NCBI RefSeq assembly: GCF_965363235.1
Contig: NC_134844.1
Coordinates: 18,148,646 to 18,212,645, forward strand
Length of the DNA: 64,000 nt
Source: Mytilus galloprovincialis
Lineage: Eukaryota > Mollusca > Bivalvia > Mytilida > Mytilidae
Reading direction: 5' to 3'
Under the pieces are notes generated by a model. It was not told the origin of the DNA, did no database searches, and saw nothing but the letters and a program-made list of their open reading frames with translations. The translations under genes and the position numbers were made by a program. Below are positions 44,901-57,600 of this stretch, in pieces; the first letter of the stretch is position 1, and each line of letters starts with the position of its first letter.

Positions 44901-47900
44901 AAAAAATTAAAAAAGAATAAATGAATAAAAAGGTGCGGGAATTTCCAGCTGCATTGAAGACCTGTTGGTGACCATCTGCTGTTGTTTTTTTTCTGTGGTT
45001 GGGTTGTTGTCTCTTTGGCACATTCCCCATTTCCATTCTCAATTTTAAATAGGTACTCGGATTATCAATGTGTAATAATGGTAATTGTTATGTTAAGTTA
45101 TAAAACAGAATGGATTTATAAGAAAACAGTTTCTTAAAATTTATATTCAGAAGTAAAATAAAGTATGGGTCATGGAATAAAACATTCATTTCCCTTAGCT
45201 TAATGAGATATGAAGATTTGTTAACCCTAAAATAGTATTGTTTCCCTCGGGCATTGCCCTAGTGAAATATAATTTTTCTTGGTTGATCAATTTTCATATT
45301 TTGCTCAGGCATTGGAAATAAATGTATAGTAATGTCACAATTGTATATTACCTTATTCTTGGTCTGGGACCTAAAGTCCACCATTTTCCTGGCAGAAAAT
45401 CTAAGTCCATGTCTCAAAACTTCCTGGACATCTGCTTCAGGGGCATATTTCCGTCTCAGTGTTAATAGTTTACTCTACAATATAATTTTCAAACAGATAC
45501 AAGTAGCCAATAAGATATAAATAAGTATGAAAATAAATAGATATAAACAAATTCAACAATAATTTTGAAAATAAATAGATATAAACAAATTCAACAATAA
45601 TTTTGAAAATAGATTGATATAAAAAGGATTTCAATCAACAAATCAAACAAATTTGCTTTGTTCAATAGATCTTAATTGACAATGAAAATGAACATTCCAT
45701 TCTATCATTATCTGTGTAAGGGGAAACAACTCATTGGAATAAGTTTCATTGATCAAGGAAAATTTAATCTGTCTTTCGAGGTCCAAAACCATTGAAATCT
45801 GATTTATTTAAAAAAACAAAACACTGGGGATCAATTTACTTATAAACTCTATTGTAACCAAAAATATTTTTTCACTGTCCATTTCTTTACATTTTTTAAT
45901 TTGTTTGAGGTTGACAAAAAATAGTAGATAGGAATTTGCTCTTCTTAAATATAATCTTTAAAATGTTTAAAAAAATACTCACCTTCAATTCAGTATCAGG
46001 ATCTGCCAGATATGGGTTCCTGGCAAACCTCAACTTTAAATATTCATGTAAGGGTCTCTGAAATAAAGCCAAAATAATTTCAGACTTTTAATTTAATGGT
46101 CAATTGATGCATTGTATCATATCAGTTGTTCATTCCTTGTTCTGTACATAAATCAGACAGCAAGTTTTTTGGTTAATTATTTAGACTGCACAGTGATCGT
46201 TAGTTGTTAAAAAATCATGAGCAAATTATCATACCACATTAATTAGCATTGTGTTTTTAATTCACACATTTGGCAGAGGCAAACTAAAGTTAAAGAATGG
46301 AAACGAATTCAGCAATTTTATGAAATAAAATTGAGAATGTAAATGTTTTAGTTTATAAAGGAAAAAGAGTAAAGGTTTAATTGGTACCATAAAAACGTTT
46401 AATCCCACTGCAAATGTTTGCACTTGTTACTTAAACAAGTAATTTTGCGGCTCTTTACTATTATAGCTTGTTTTATTGGTGAGCCAATACTTTCTGTTAG
46501 GTCGTATAAATTTAGCAATTAATTTATCCATTTTTAAAGGGGCATAACTTATGAACAGCTTAAGGGATGCCACCAAATTTTTGTAATTTTATCTTTGTTT
46601 TGTGGAATAATCATTGTGTATTATTACATTTATCAGCTTTTGAATCTTTCTTTTTATAACCATTGATATCTGAGAAAACCTACATGGCTAAGATGCCCTA
46701 CCTTACATCAAACCTTTATCACATGATCCATTAATTATAGATATAAAGCTTTACCTCAACTGCAGAATTTTCAATAGAGAATGAGGGTACTTTTGTTTTT
46801 CCAGTTTGCAATTGCTTCACTTCTTTCACTGTAATGATAAAGAATTAACTGTATACAAAATATGTAGATTGAGGTTATAAAAATTTCAGAAAAAAATAAA
46901 CATCTTTCATTACAAATTTTACATTTTACCTTGATAAGTTGTTAATTAATCATATGATAAAATAATTATTCAAATTAACCAATGCTCATTGGCCCCAGAT
47001 GACTTTAAAATTCTGATATCACTGAAAAATATACAAATTATTAACCTTAGGTGCACAAATGTCATTTTTTTGGTATTAAAATTGAAATATCTCTTTCAAC
47101 TCATCAGTGACCTATAATTTTTATTATGATTTTCAAATGAGCTATACTGTAAAACTAAATCATTGTAATATTCGAACTATTTCTGCAATAAAGTTCTTCT
47201 TTATTTCAATATAACCTCTTTTTCTCATATGAGTTCAACAGAAAAAAGGTATAATAATGGGCCGTTGCCAATTATTGTAATTGTGCCATTAAAATATTTG
47301 TATTGTATTGTATTGGTATCTTTAAAAAATGTTCCTTTCGAAGGCAGATTTTGAGCGCATGGTCTTTCTATACTATATATTAGTAAAGAAAGTCCCTGTT
47401 GAGTGTAAATGATTACCTCATCAGATAGACAAAAATACAAGTGGACGTGGCTGGGTAATCATACATCCAGACAAAAAATAATTCTGATACTATAATCAAG
47501 ACCTAATTTGTATAGAAAATAAATGCTTACATATTTCTTGTAGCAAAGCTGTGTTTTTTGCACAGCAATCACAATTGGTGGTAGTATTGTTGCATCCTGC
47601 TGCTGTTGGTGCCCTCGGCAATGCCAATGGTGTATCTGTTATATCTTGGTCAAATAAGTCATTTTGTGAATTTTCTTCTTGGCTATCCTAAAACATTTTT
47701 AATATATAAATATCAAAAGCAAAATTTTATAATACATTCTCTATAATTAATATTTACAAAATATTACTTTTAAGCAATTAATAGAAAAATTATTACAAGA
47801 TATGATGTCTGTATGTATTATATAGTTGAGTGTGTAGGACTAGGATGTCACAAATGTAAGTATCAAACAGTCATGAATATCTTATCCCCCCTCCCCCCAT

Positions 47901-48052
47901 TTCCTAAATTAAAACGAAAAAGGTGTCATTCTTTGCTGAATAACAAACTGTTACTAATACAACTATGAAATATAATTTGCTAAATTATAAATTCCAAACA
48001 ATTTCCCAATTTATAAAAAGCTTATTTACAATCTTACCTGATAGTTTGACAT
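41712..48052 (-). CDS. Unfamiliar 254-aa protein, 7 exons, divergent partner of the transposase gene
   Basis: Exons on the minus strand are 48038-48052, 47531-47687, 46755-46828, 45983-46057, 45352-45474, 43991-44116 and 41712-41906. All introns are GT-AG, and the seven pieces give 765 bp with one open frame ending in TAA. The ATG at 48052 has an in-frame TAA 15 nt upstream. Residues 6-36 are acidic and disordered-looking. A Cys cluster (C37, C44, C46, C47) is followed by a short coiled helix (ALLQEILKEVKQLQ). The C-terminal half is rich in Lys/Arg with conserved-looking aromatic positions (FWKSFKSYLQDIL, WRTIIEREEKRIERYRKY). I recognise no family. It starts 153 bp from a Plavaka-like transposase gene in divergent orientation. 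An accessory DNA-binding role, by analogy with the second protein (TNPA) of plant En/Spm elements, is inference only. Confidence 0.75.
42414..43233. mobile_element. 820-bp TIR element in an intron of the divergent gene
   Basis: GGATATAGGTACTAACCAAG at the left pairs with the reverse of the right end (GGATATAGGTACTAAACCAA). Pairing continues through ATTTTGACCT and GAAAATCTTTG, for about 70 bp of diverged TIR. Short frames inside (42602-43136) have no recognisable domain. Confidence 0.65.
43375..43550 (+). repeat. Dispersed repeat family R4 (relative)
   Basis: GGGCCTTTTATAGCTGATTA, GCTCATTGTTGAAGGCCGTA and GATAGTTGTCTCATTGGCAA are shared with 52150-52450. It lies in an intron of the divergent gene. 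Confidence 0.7.
43991..44116 (-). CDS. Divergent gene, exon 6
   Basis: Acceptor TTCTTAG and donor CTG|GTAAGA. It encodes 42 residues including GALGINSLTKSIYGKFMKEE. The next intron (2,084 bp) holds an 820-bp TIR element and a repeat of family R4. Confidence 0.75.
44935..45045 (+). repeat. R4 family fragment
   Basis: GGGAATTTCCAGCTGCATTG and GTTGTCTCTTTGGCACATTC are the reverse of the left part of 57685-58030. Confidence 0.6.
45352..45474 (-). CDS. Divergent gene, exon 5
   Basis: Acceptor ATTGTAG and donor AAG|GTAATA. It encodes 41 residues including LLTLRRKYAPEADVQEVLRH and FSARKMVDFRSQ. Confidence 0.75.
45529..45615. repeat. 38-bp tandem repeat, about 2.3 copies
   Basis: GAAAATAAATAGATATAAAC begins at 45529 and 45567 and, shortened, at 45605. 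It lies in an intron. Confidence 0.85.
45983..46057 (-). CDS. Divergent gene, exon 4
   Basis: Acceptor TTTCAG and donor AAG|GTGAGT, both strong. It encodes 25 residues beginning RPLHEYLKLRFARNPYLADP. Confidence 0.75.
46755..46828 (-). CDS. Divergent gene, exon 3
   Basis: Acceptor ATTACAG and donor GAG|GTAAAG. It encodes KEVKQLQTGKTKVPSFSIEN and SAVE, with the split Leu codon shared with exon 2. Confidence 0.7.
47531..47687 (-). CDS. Divergent gene, exon 2 (Cys cluster)
   Basis: It follows TTTTAG and encodes residues 6-57, from DSQEENSQNDLFDQDITD to NCDCCAKNTALLQEI. The CX6CXCC arrangement is a possible metal site. The donor is ATAT|GTAAGC. Confidence 0.75.
48038..48052 (-). CDS. Divergent gene, exon 1
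   Basis: It encodes only MSNYQ, then donor CAG|GTAAGA. Such a short first coding exon is missed by ORF scans. The phase-0 junction leads into DSQEENSQ. Confidence 0.7.
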
Positions 48053-48205
48053 TGTAGTTATTTGTAGTTATTTTGACAGTTCTGTAGTCTTTTTGACAGC
48101 GTAGTGTTGTCGTCTGCATATGACGTCACGCGCTTCAGTTAAACGTTTTAAACAGGCTCGAATAATGTCAAACATGCAAACATCTAAATGACATTGATTT
48201 CGTGA
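48053..48205. promoter_or_regulatory. Bidirectional promoter with TGACGTCA
   Basis: Only 153 bp separate the divergent start codons at 48052 (minus) and 48206 (plus). The interval contains a perfect CRE palindrome at 48120-48127 followed by CGCG, and near-repeats of TTTTGACAG at 48071-48099. No clear TATA box is seen. Both 5' UTRs must start inside it unless non-coding exons lie beyond. Confidence 0.65.
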
Positions 48206-48673
48206 ATGTCAACAATGTTCTCTCGCTACCGGACATCTAAGTTTACGCAAGAAGAAACCACCTACAAATGTGAAGACTGTACCTACGGAACAGACAAGAA
48301 ATCAAACTTTGCTAGACATTTAACATCTTCTAGACATAGACATCTTGAAACAGATGCTGGCTTATGTACAGCAGCCACAGATCAGCCAGTTTTCCGAGTC
48401 CAGCCCCAGGTCCAGGATGACGAGTTGGCAGATCAACATGAACACGTCCAAGCAGACCAACTTTATGATGATATGTCCGAGGTTGATGAACCAACATTTC
48501 CTGAAGATGTATATGAATCTGATATAGATGAGGAAGATTTCCGTGATGAGTACCACACAGCCACACACCATGCACACGTAGACATGGTAGAATCAGATTC
48601 GGAATGGTTTCCTTTTATGTCTAAACTGCATTTTTTGTTATCAATACTATACAGCTCTAAAACCCACAGAGTG
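48206..48673 (+). CDS. Transposase-like gene exon 1: C2H2 finger and acidic region
   Basis: 156 codons. YKCEDCTYGTDKKSNFARHL then TSSRHRHL gives C-X2-C-X12-H-X5-H. A Gln/His/Asp-rich and strongly acidic stretch follows (YDDMSEVDEPTFPEDVYESD). The donor is GTG|GTGAGT. The frame runs past the donor to 48721 but loses similarity. Confidence 0.85.
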
Positions 48674-51600
48674 GTGAGTATTTATCCTTTTCTGAATTTT
48701 TCCAGCTCTCCATATACTTGATCAATACTGACAATCTCAAAGGCTCTTAATTTGTATATACATGTATGTGTTACAAGGGGGACCCTTGCTGAGAATGCAA
48801 TATCAACTTCTTTTTAAACAAAAATTGTAAATGTATTAGATAAACCATAAGAAAGTTTATAGACAAAATAGGTGCATTTACATTTCCACATATTATGATT
48901 AATTTAAATTGATAGTTATAAAATAACCATACATTGTCTCGCAATATCAATGTTATTTGTACAAGGCTTAGAAACGGGAAGAAAGCAAGGCTGTGCCGAG
49001 CATTTCTACCCGTTTCGAGCCGAGTGCAAATAACATTGATATTTCGAGACAATGTATGGTTATTCTTTATATACTGCAACTCTTAAAACTATTCCAAATG
49101 ATGTATTTTGGGTAAAAAACATCTTTTTTTTTTAAGCGGACGATGTGAAATTTTTAGTGAACCTACATGTACATATGTTTTATTGACTTCATAAATAAAA
49201 CTCTACAGAAACGCATTGTCAAAGTCATAAACAAGGTGATATAGGGTCAGTGACTGTATATCACATATGAATAGATACGGTCAATGCAATTTGACTGCTG
49301 AAATAGCACAGCTGCAGTATATATACATATCTATTGTTGGGTGTCAGTTTATTTACACCAGAAATTTGTTTAATTTAATTGGATACCCTGACTTAAACAT
49401 TGATCATAGAATTATGTTATACACCCTCTCATGCTAATGCTCTCGTGGTATATCTAATACTTAATTTTGCAACCCAAACCTGCAACCTTCAACCTGCATT
49501 TTAGACAATTCCTATATCACTGTCAGCCAATTAGAATATCTTTACATCCAAAATTAAATCATCTGCATTAATTTAAATTCATTATAGAAATTAAAGGGCA
49601 ATTCCTAGGAACGTCTAGATTGGACTAATTATACACTTACTTCCTGTAACCCTCGACTTTTTATGCATGTACTAGTTATATTTACCACCTAGACATACAT
49701 GTATTTTACGAAAACAAATTTATCATTTAAACACTTACAAGACATTTAAAAAAGAAGTCTATTTAAAACAGTATTTACAAAATTATATAAACTGTATGTA
49801 TGTAAATATTTGAATACTTTATTTAATTAAGTTAAACTTTGGGTGTTGTTATTTACTTTAATTGCATGATTTTTCTTTCAGAGTGATGAAGTTATGACAT
49901 TGTTTCTCTTCATTTTGAAAGAATGTGGCACTCAGAATATTCCACCACTAGCAAAAATAAAGAGCTATTTGCAAGAAAAGTTTGAAATGGGAGAAATGAT
50001 TCAAAGGGTAAATTTTAAGACTGTAACTAGAAAATACATGAAGCTTTCTCAGTAACTTCTATAGAATAATATGATGTCAGTATCAAAGATATAGTAAGCT
50101 CTTTTGTTCTCATTTTAAATTGACTGTTTTGTTCTCATTTTAAATTAGCTGTAGTATGCATACATCACCGCTCAGCTTGTATCCATATCTTTTAGTTATA
50201 TAAAATAAATATTCTCAACAATGTACAATTTACATTTATTGTTTAACATAATGATAAAGAAATTTGTGTATTCATTGTAGCATGAGGACGCACAGGGTAA
50301 CATAAGTTGGGCAATAAAACCATCAGCCATGCTTCGACTACACCTAGCAAATCCAGATACTGCTAATAGAATATCAAGGTGAGAAATGGCTATGCTGAAA
50401 ACAGCTAACTTGGTAAATGGAAAATAGTTTAAAACTCAAAATCATTTTTGTATGAAATTTGTATTGGTATACAAAAAAATAATTTAAAATCTGTGATGCA
50501 GCTTTTCAATGTAGGCCTGAGTGTTCATTAAATTTTCAAAATGATAAATCTTGTAATGATCCATTTTATGAAAAAAATTGAGTCATTAAGTCCTCAAAAA
50601 ATTTGTACCATGATTTAACCTGATATTGAATATATGACAGAAAATGGATATTTCAATGCTTTTTACCTCTCCTGGCCGAAAGGCCAAGTGAGCTTTTCCC
50701 ATCACTTGGCGTCCGTCGTCGTCGTTGTCCTGCGTCCGTCGTCGTTAACTTTTACAAAAATCTTCTCCTCTGAAACTACTGGGCCAAATTAAACCAAACT
50801 TGGCCACAATCATCATTGATGTATCTAGTTTAAAGTTTGTGTTTAATTACCCGGCCAACCATCCAAGATGGCCGCCATGGCTAAAAATAGAACATAGGGG
50901 TAAAATGCAGTTTTCGGCTTATAACTCAAAAACCAAAGCATTTAGAGCAAATCTGACATCGGGTAAAATTGTTTATCAGGTCAAGATCTATCTGCACTGA
51001 AATTTTCAGATAAATCAGACAACCCATTGTTGGGTTGCTGCCCCTAAATTGGTAATTTTAAGGAAATTTTACTGTTTTTGGTTATTATCTTGAATATTAT
51101 TATAGATGGAGATAAACTGTTGACAGCAATAATGTTTAGCAAAGTAAGATTTACAAATAAGTCAAATGACCAAAATGGTCAATTGACACCCTAACAAGTT
51201 ATTGTCCTTTACAATCAATTTTTAACAATTTTCATAAAATTTGTAAACTTTTACTAACATTTTCCACTGAAACTACACGGACAAGTTCATTATAGATAAA
51301 GATAATTGTAAGCAGCAAGAATGTTCAGTAAAGTAAGATGTACAACATCACAATCACCTAAACACAATTTTGTAATGAACTGTCTGCTTCCTTTGTTTAA
51401 TTCACATATACCAAGGTGAGCGACACAGGCTCTTTAGAGCCTCTAGTTTATACGACCTCAAAATTTTTGCAGGCATATATTGGTACATGTATGTCATCAG
51501 AAGAAGGATCATTGTTTCTGGATAATAACTTTTGTATAAGTTAATAGAAATGAATAAAATTATAACACAATGTTTATATAACCACAAAAGGAAGTTTGGG

Positions 51601-54600
51601 AATGATTTTGGGGGTTATGGTTCTTAGGTTTTAGAAGGTTGGGATTGTGGTAGTGTAAAGCTGCGCTCTGTGGATTATATTGATAAGGGATGTGTGTATA
51701 CAATTATATACCAACTATCAACAGCTATGGAAGGGGTGCAAAAATGTAGGCCTTATTTTTACAGTAATGTAGTCAACCACACTATATTTTTTTCTATGTA
51801 AGCCATAGGCATGTAGGGTTCTGTATATAGACATAACTTTCATTAAGGCTTCTTCATATCATTATAAAATTATTATTTTACATTTAGATATCCTACGGTT
51901 GAAACCAGTAGTGAAAGTGTTCACCAGGCCTCAGGCAATAAATGGAAATCCATGGAATTTCATTGGGCAATGAACAAAGAAGGACAGCAATTCATCAAAG
52001 GGGCATTTGTATCATTCAGTGTCAGAGGTCAAACTGTTTATGGGAAAATTATGCAATTCCTTGAAAATTTGTTGGTAATTGTTTGTTAAAAACTTTTGAA
52101 TAAGGTGTATAATATTTCTTCCAATTTGTGTAAAAATCTAAGGGATCCTGCTAACAGGTTTAACCCGCCACATTATTTATGTATGTGTCTGTCCCAAGTC
52201 AGGAGCCTGTAATTCAGTGGTTGTCGTTTGTTTATGTGTTACACATTTGTTTTTCGTTTATTAGGCCGTTAGTTTTCTCGTTTGAATTATTTTACATCGT
52301 CTTATTGGGGCCTTTTATAGCTGACTATGCGGTATGGGCTTTGCTCATTGTTGAAGGCTGTATGTTGACTTATAGTTGTTAATGTTTGTGTCATTTTGGT
52401 CTTTTGTGGATAGTTGTCTCATTGGCAATCATACCACATCTTTTTTTTATATAAATATGGGACAACTGTGTAGCACAATATTTTTATTAAGTACTCCAAT
52501 AAGTAAAAAAACAGTTTTATTTTGTATTTTATTAACATTCTTTATAAGATATATTCTCTGAGACCCAGAAAATTCCAAATTCACCTCTGTGATTTATAGG
52601 CGTTACATGTATATATGTACAAAATGTACTAGAACAAAATTTTACCTGAATGTCAAGAATGACAATAGTTTGCTAAACAGTAACAATAATTTTTCAATTC
52701 ATCCAATCTATTATTTTAAATAAAGAAATAACAAATATTGATGTAATTTTATTTCTTTCAGGAGGATAGAATGTATGTCAAAGTTTCAGTTTATTTAGAT
52801 AAAACACACAGAGTGTTAACAGATGAATATGTGGAGAACAAGTAAGTATTGTGTGTTAACGGATGAAATTAAGCATAAATATATAGAAATATCAATGTTA
52901 TTTGTTCAAGGCTTCGAAACAGGTAGAAAACAAGGCTGTTTCGAGCTGAGTAACGATTGTACAAATAACAGATTGATATTTTGAGACAATGTATGGTCAT
53001 TCTTTATATACTGCAACTCTTATAATGATGTAACTGTTATAAATGAAGTATTTAGGGTAAAAACCATCATTTATTAATTTTGAGCAGCAGATGTAAAATT
53101 ACTTAGAACATCAACATAAGAACTAAGGTGATTTCAATTATGAAATTGTTGGTAACATTTTAGTTTTGATGAATCATGAATTTTTGTTTAATACTTGGTA
53201 GATACTGTTTAATAGAAAAGTTTCTCCCAGCTATGTTTGAAAATCATATATTGTTTAAAACAGAATAAAGTTTCTTTGTCCAGCGGTTATTTGAATACTT
53301 TGAATACAATTGTGTTTTCAGACCTTAAAATATGACCAAAAAACTTAATTCAAGAAAATGATACAACTGAGATTGGTTATTTTGTAACATGCCTTATTTC
53401 AAATGTTTTGATTGGTGTAACTGTTTGCTGTTTTGGAATATCAAAGATCTCCTTCCGCCAAGATGATTCGTGTAAAAAAGTAGTTTTAGCAAAAAAAAAG
53501 TTATATTAACATTTTTGAAACCCAGTAAGGTTTTGTATTTTACCTCATTTATATAACATGTCAAGAATATTAACTAGAACTAGAAGTGGAACATGTTAAT
53601 GTTAGTTTCTTATTTTTCACTTGTAGTTGCTTGGTAAAGATGGACAAATATCGTACAGTATCCCTAGATGACTGTCAAACATTTGATGTGTCTAATATTA
53701 GATCATTTAAAGAAATTTTGAATGGGGAATTGAGTTATGTCTCTAATGAGGTATGTATACATATGTTTTTATCTTATCAACTTATGTCTTTAACATGATT
53801 ATGTATAATTCTAATGCAATTTGGATGTAACAATTTTTTTCATTGGAGCTTAAAATACAATACAGTTATCTCCTAAATTGACAGTGGCAACTCTTCAACT
53901 ACAGTACTGTTATTCCTTAATTAGATACTAATAATTTCAATGCTCATACTATTTTTTGGCTGCAAACTTGTTGTAAATGTATATTTGAAGAATATTAATT
54001 TCAAACTTAGTACATCTCCAACCACTCTTCTTTACAGTAATTTGTTGAACGTTGCTTTCATTTTGTTTATTGTTACTAAGTGTAATGTTATTACATCTCT
54101 AAGGACTCTCCATATATATTTATGCCCCACCTTTGACAGTAGAGTGGTACTATGTTTACTGGCCTGTGCTTCCATTTGTTTGTTCGTCTGTCCTTTTAAA
54201 GGTTTTGGTCAATGTAGTTTTTAAAGAAATCCAAACAACTTGAAACTTACTATTCATATATTCCTTATGATATGATCTTTCTAATTTTAATGCCAAATAA
54301 AAGTTTTTCCACAAATTTCACGGTCCACATCACTAGGTAAACTCAATTTGCGACAGTAAAATCTGATGTTTTACGAAGGCCAAGCTTAACAAACAATACA
54401 GTTATCTCCTAAATATCAACAACATATCAGTAATTGACTTATTCATACTTTTAAAAAAACAATCAATCTATAACATCATATTATACATGCTGTATATTTT
54501 ATCCCAATTATTCAGGAAATCGAAGAGATTTTGCAAAGTTCAACTTTATGGAGAGGCTTGCCGGTGGTTTCTGTGCCAATAAACCTTTTCATGGATGACT

Positions 54601-57600
54601 TGTCCGCAAATCAGTCCAGAAGATGGTCACCTTTACATGCTGTACAAGGGCAGATTTCTGGTCTTCCACTTGAACAAAAGAACAAAGGCAAAAGTGTAAT
54701 GTTTCTTGGGCTGTCAGATAAAATGTCCATGTTGGATCTTATGTCACCAATATGTAGTGACATAAAACAATGCAAGCAGTAGGTATTATTTATGCATCCA
54801 TATTTTCAGAAAAAGTTTAGTTTGATTATCTGTTTGCAAACAACCTAAAAAGACACATGTACCATACAAAGGAGTAGGTTCAAATATATATTTGAAATGG
54901 CCTCTTCCATATATATATCATCCAGAGGTGTAAGTCAATGGTTGCATTGGTTTGATATGAAAAAGAATGTTATAATTATTTTATCATCTGACTGTCAGAT
55001 TGCAAGCAACTCTGAAGTATCTTTCCATTTCAACTGTAAGGGACTAAAAAAGGGTTTGAAGATTGACCAATTAATTGGTTTTTTTTTGTCAACTTTTAAT
55101 TAATATTGCAAACTTTATTTGTAACTATAAGTAGTTGTGATATGGTAGAGAAATAATTGTGTATGAAATTAAATATGTTTTTCTGTATATTTCAGTTTTA
55201 TTAAACATTATGTCATGATTTGTCCCACCTTAAAAGTATGTTAGATAAGTAAGGATGAATTTTTGTCAATATATATTTATATATATATATTTTAACTATG
55301 TGAGTTATTCAGGTTTGGAATTGAGACATATGATGCAGCCTTAAAACAAAAGGTGATCATGATAACTGATATATCACTTATTGTAACAGACTACCAGATG
55401 ATGAGTTTGGCATGTAATCACTTGGGTCCATCTGCAAACAAATTTTGTCCAAAGTGTTTTGTAAGTGTGGCTTTTAGAAAGTATTATATTAATAATGATA
55501 TTTTGTACTTTGAAATTAAATCAACTACCTGAATAAAATTCTGGTTGTTTCCCATGGATTCTTTTCAGTTTAGTATATATACATTGATTTTTTACTAAAG
55601 ACTATCAAAATGATATTGTCAAGATTAATGGATAATTGTGATTTTTTTTTTTGTATAAATTTATGGTGACATTTTAATTTGCAATATTTTTTTTGTATCT
55701 ATGGTTAAAACCAATTATAATTCAGGCTGACGATTCAGATCCATTTAAGAAATGGGATATGAGGTCAAAAGAGGCAACATCAAGAACCATGGAGAGAATA
55801 AGGCTGCATGTGGATAGGACGACAATGCAGAGACAAACAGGAGTCAAAGAATATGACAATTGTTTATGGGATTACCTAGATACCCACAAGTAAGTTAACC
55901 CAATTATGGGTTTGAAAATTAATATGAATATAAATCAACAGAATATTTTTTTTACAGCTCTTCTATAAAAGCTTGCAAAGAAAACCTTTGATCAACATGC
56001 TTGCTGCGTTTGCTTTGATGTTTGCAAAAAATAGATAGGCAGAGTTTCAGTCTGTTTTATATAGACTGGGATTTGACAAAACAGTTTATTAATACCACCA
56101 AAATTTCATAAGAATATAACTGGCATTTGGAAAAAGTTTTCCCAAATTAATATTCTTCATTCTTGTGCAGAAAGTCAGTTTGGAAAAAAATATTTATCAA
56201 TTATAAATTTTTGACAATGTCAGTACCTCATATATATTCTTAACAGCTGCAGTTAACATGTAACATCATGAGGTTATAAATTCACCAACAGAGTTCTTAT
56301 GAACCACAAATATACATTTACTAGAAATATAGTGTCAATCTAAGCAAAAAAAGAAAGAAAGCTTCAGATATGTAAACATGTGATTGTCATATCCAATGAA
56401 AACAGTAGCAGGCTTCATCATAGGTTATTTTCACAAATGTATCTAGCCAATATAGAATAATTGCTAACATGGCAGACAATTTTTTCTAATGTCTTTCTAA
56501 TAGAGTAATCAGGTCTACTATTTGTCTATTGAGAGACTTTATAAACAGATGTACATTGGTCAAGAAAAGCCAAAAATGATTGGTCTTTAATTAATCAAAC
56601 AAACTCTAATTCATATTTTATTATGCAAATAACTTTTTCAGGGACACACCAATAGGAATTCTGCACTTCTTATACCTAGGCTTAGCAAAGCAGTTGATAA
56701 AAGTGAGTTTATAGAATGGTAAACAAATGTCAAACTGTCGGTGAAAAACCAATCTAACATTTGTATAATATTCATGCAATAACCCTTTTATTATATAGAA
56801 ATTATAATATTTGGAAATAAAATTGAGCTAAGATTTTGTCGTTGATGATGTCATTAATTTTGAAGATTTATTGCACTAGTGCAATATTAAAAATTATTGC
56901 ACACTAACTTTTGGTTACTTTATGTGGGAAATATCCTTCCCTGATATGAATTTTATTGAGTGACCCGATAAATTCTGGAATTAGGACAATTGCTCACTGT
57001 TTAGCTAATAGTATCATTTAAACAATTGATTAATGTCAATCAACAAATCAAAATTTACCATTCACACAAAATACATGTAATATGTTATTCTTTATAAACA
57101 GTTTTCTTTGGATTCCTTAACGGAGCATCAGAAAAATCTGCTGAAACTGCATCTTGACAGCATTGACCAGTCTAGTTTCAGTTACAGAATCCAAATCAGC
57201 TTTTTCCAATATATTGACAGCCGTCAAGGGAAAGATTACAAGCATTATGTGAGTATTTAAAAAACATAGATTGTTCAAAATCATCCTTGAAGGGTATGAA
57301 ATTGATTAAAATCTGCCACATTTGTGTGCGGTCTGTAACATTCTTTTTAGCATATACTGCAGATGTTTTTGAAAAATAAGAAATGCCCTTTTTTTATATT
57401 TTAGCTTCAAATAGCAGTCCTAAATATGGAATATGCTGGATTGCCAAAGAAGTATTTGTGTGTTTTAGAAAAACTTGCAATGGTATGTCAATAACTCATA
57501 TATATCATAAATACAGCTACCATTAACCAAAACAGTTCATATCTTTTGATTTCTTTTGACAAATGAAAATATATAACATATATCAGTGATAAAAATTTAC

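Noticed and set aside
48330-48577. Minus-strand and alternative-frame ORFs over exon 1 of the transposase-like gene
   Set aside because: They are shadows of the zinc-finger exon and have no splice or domain support.
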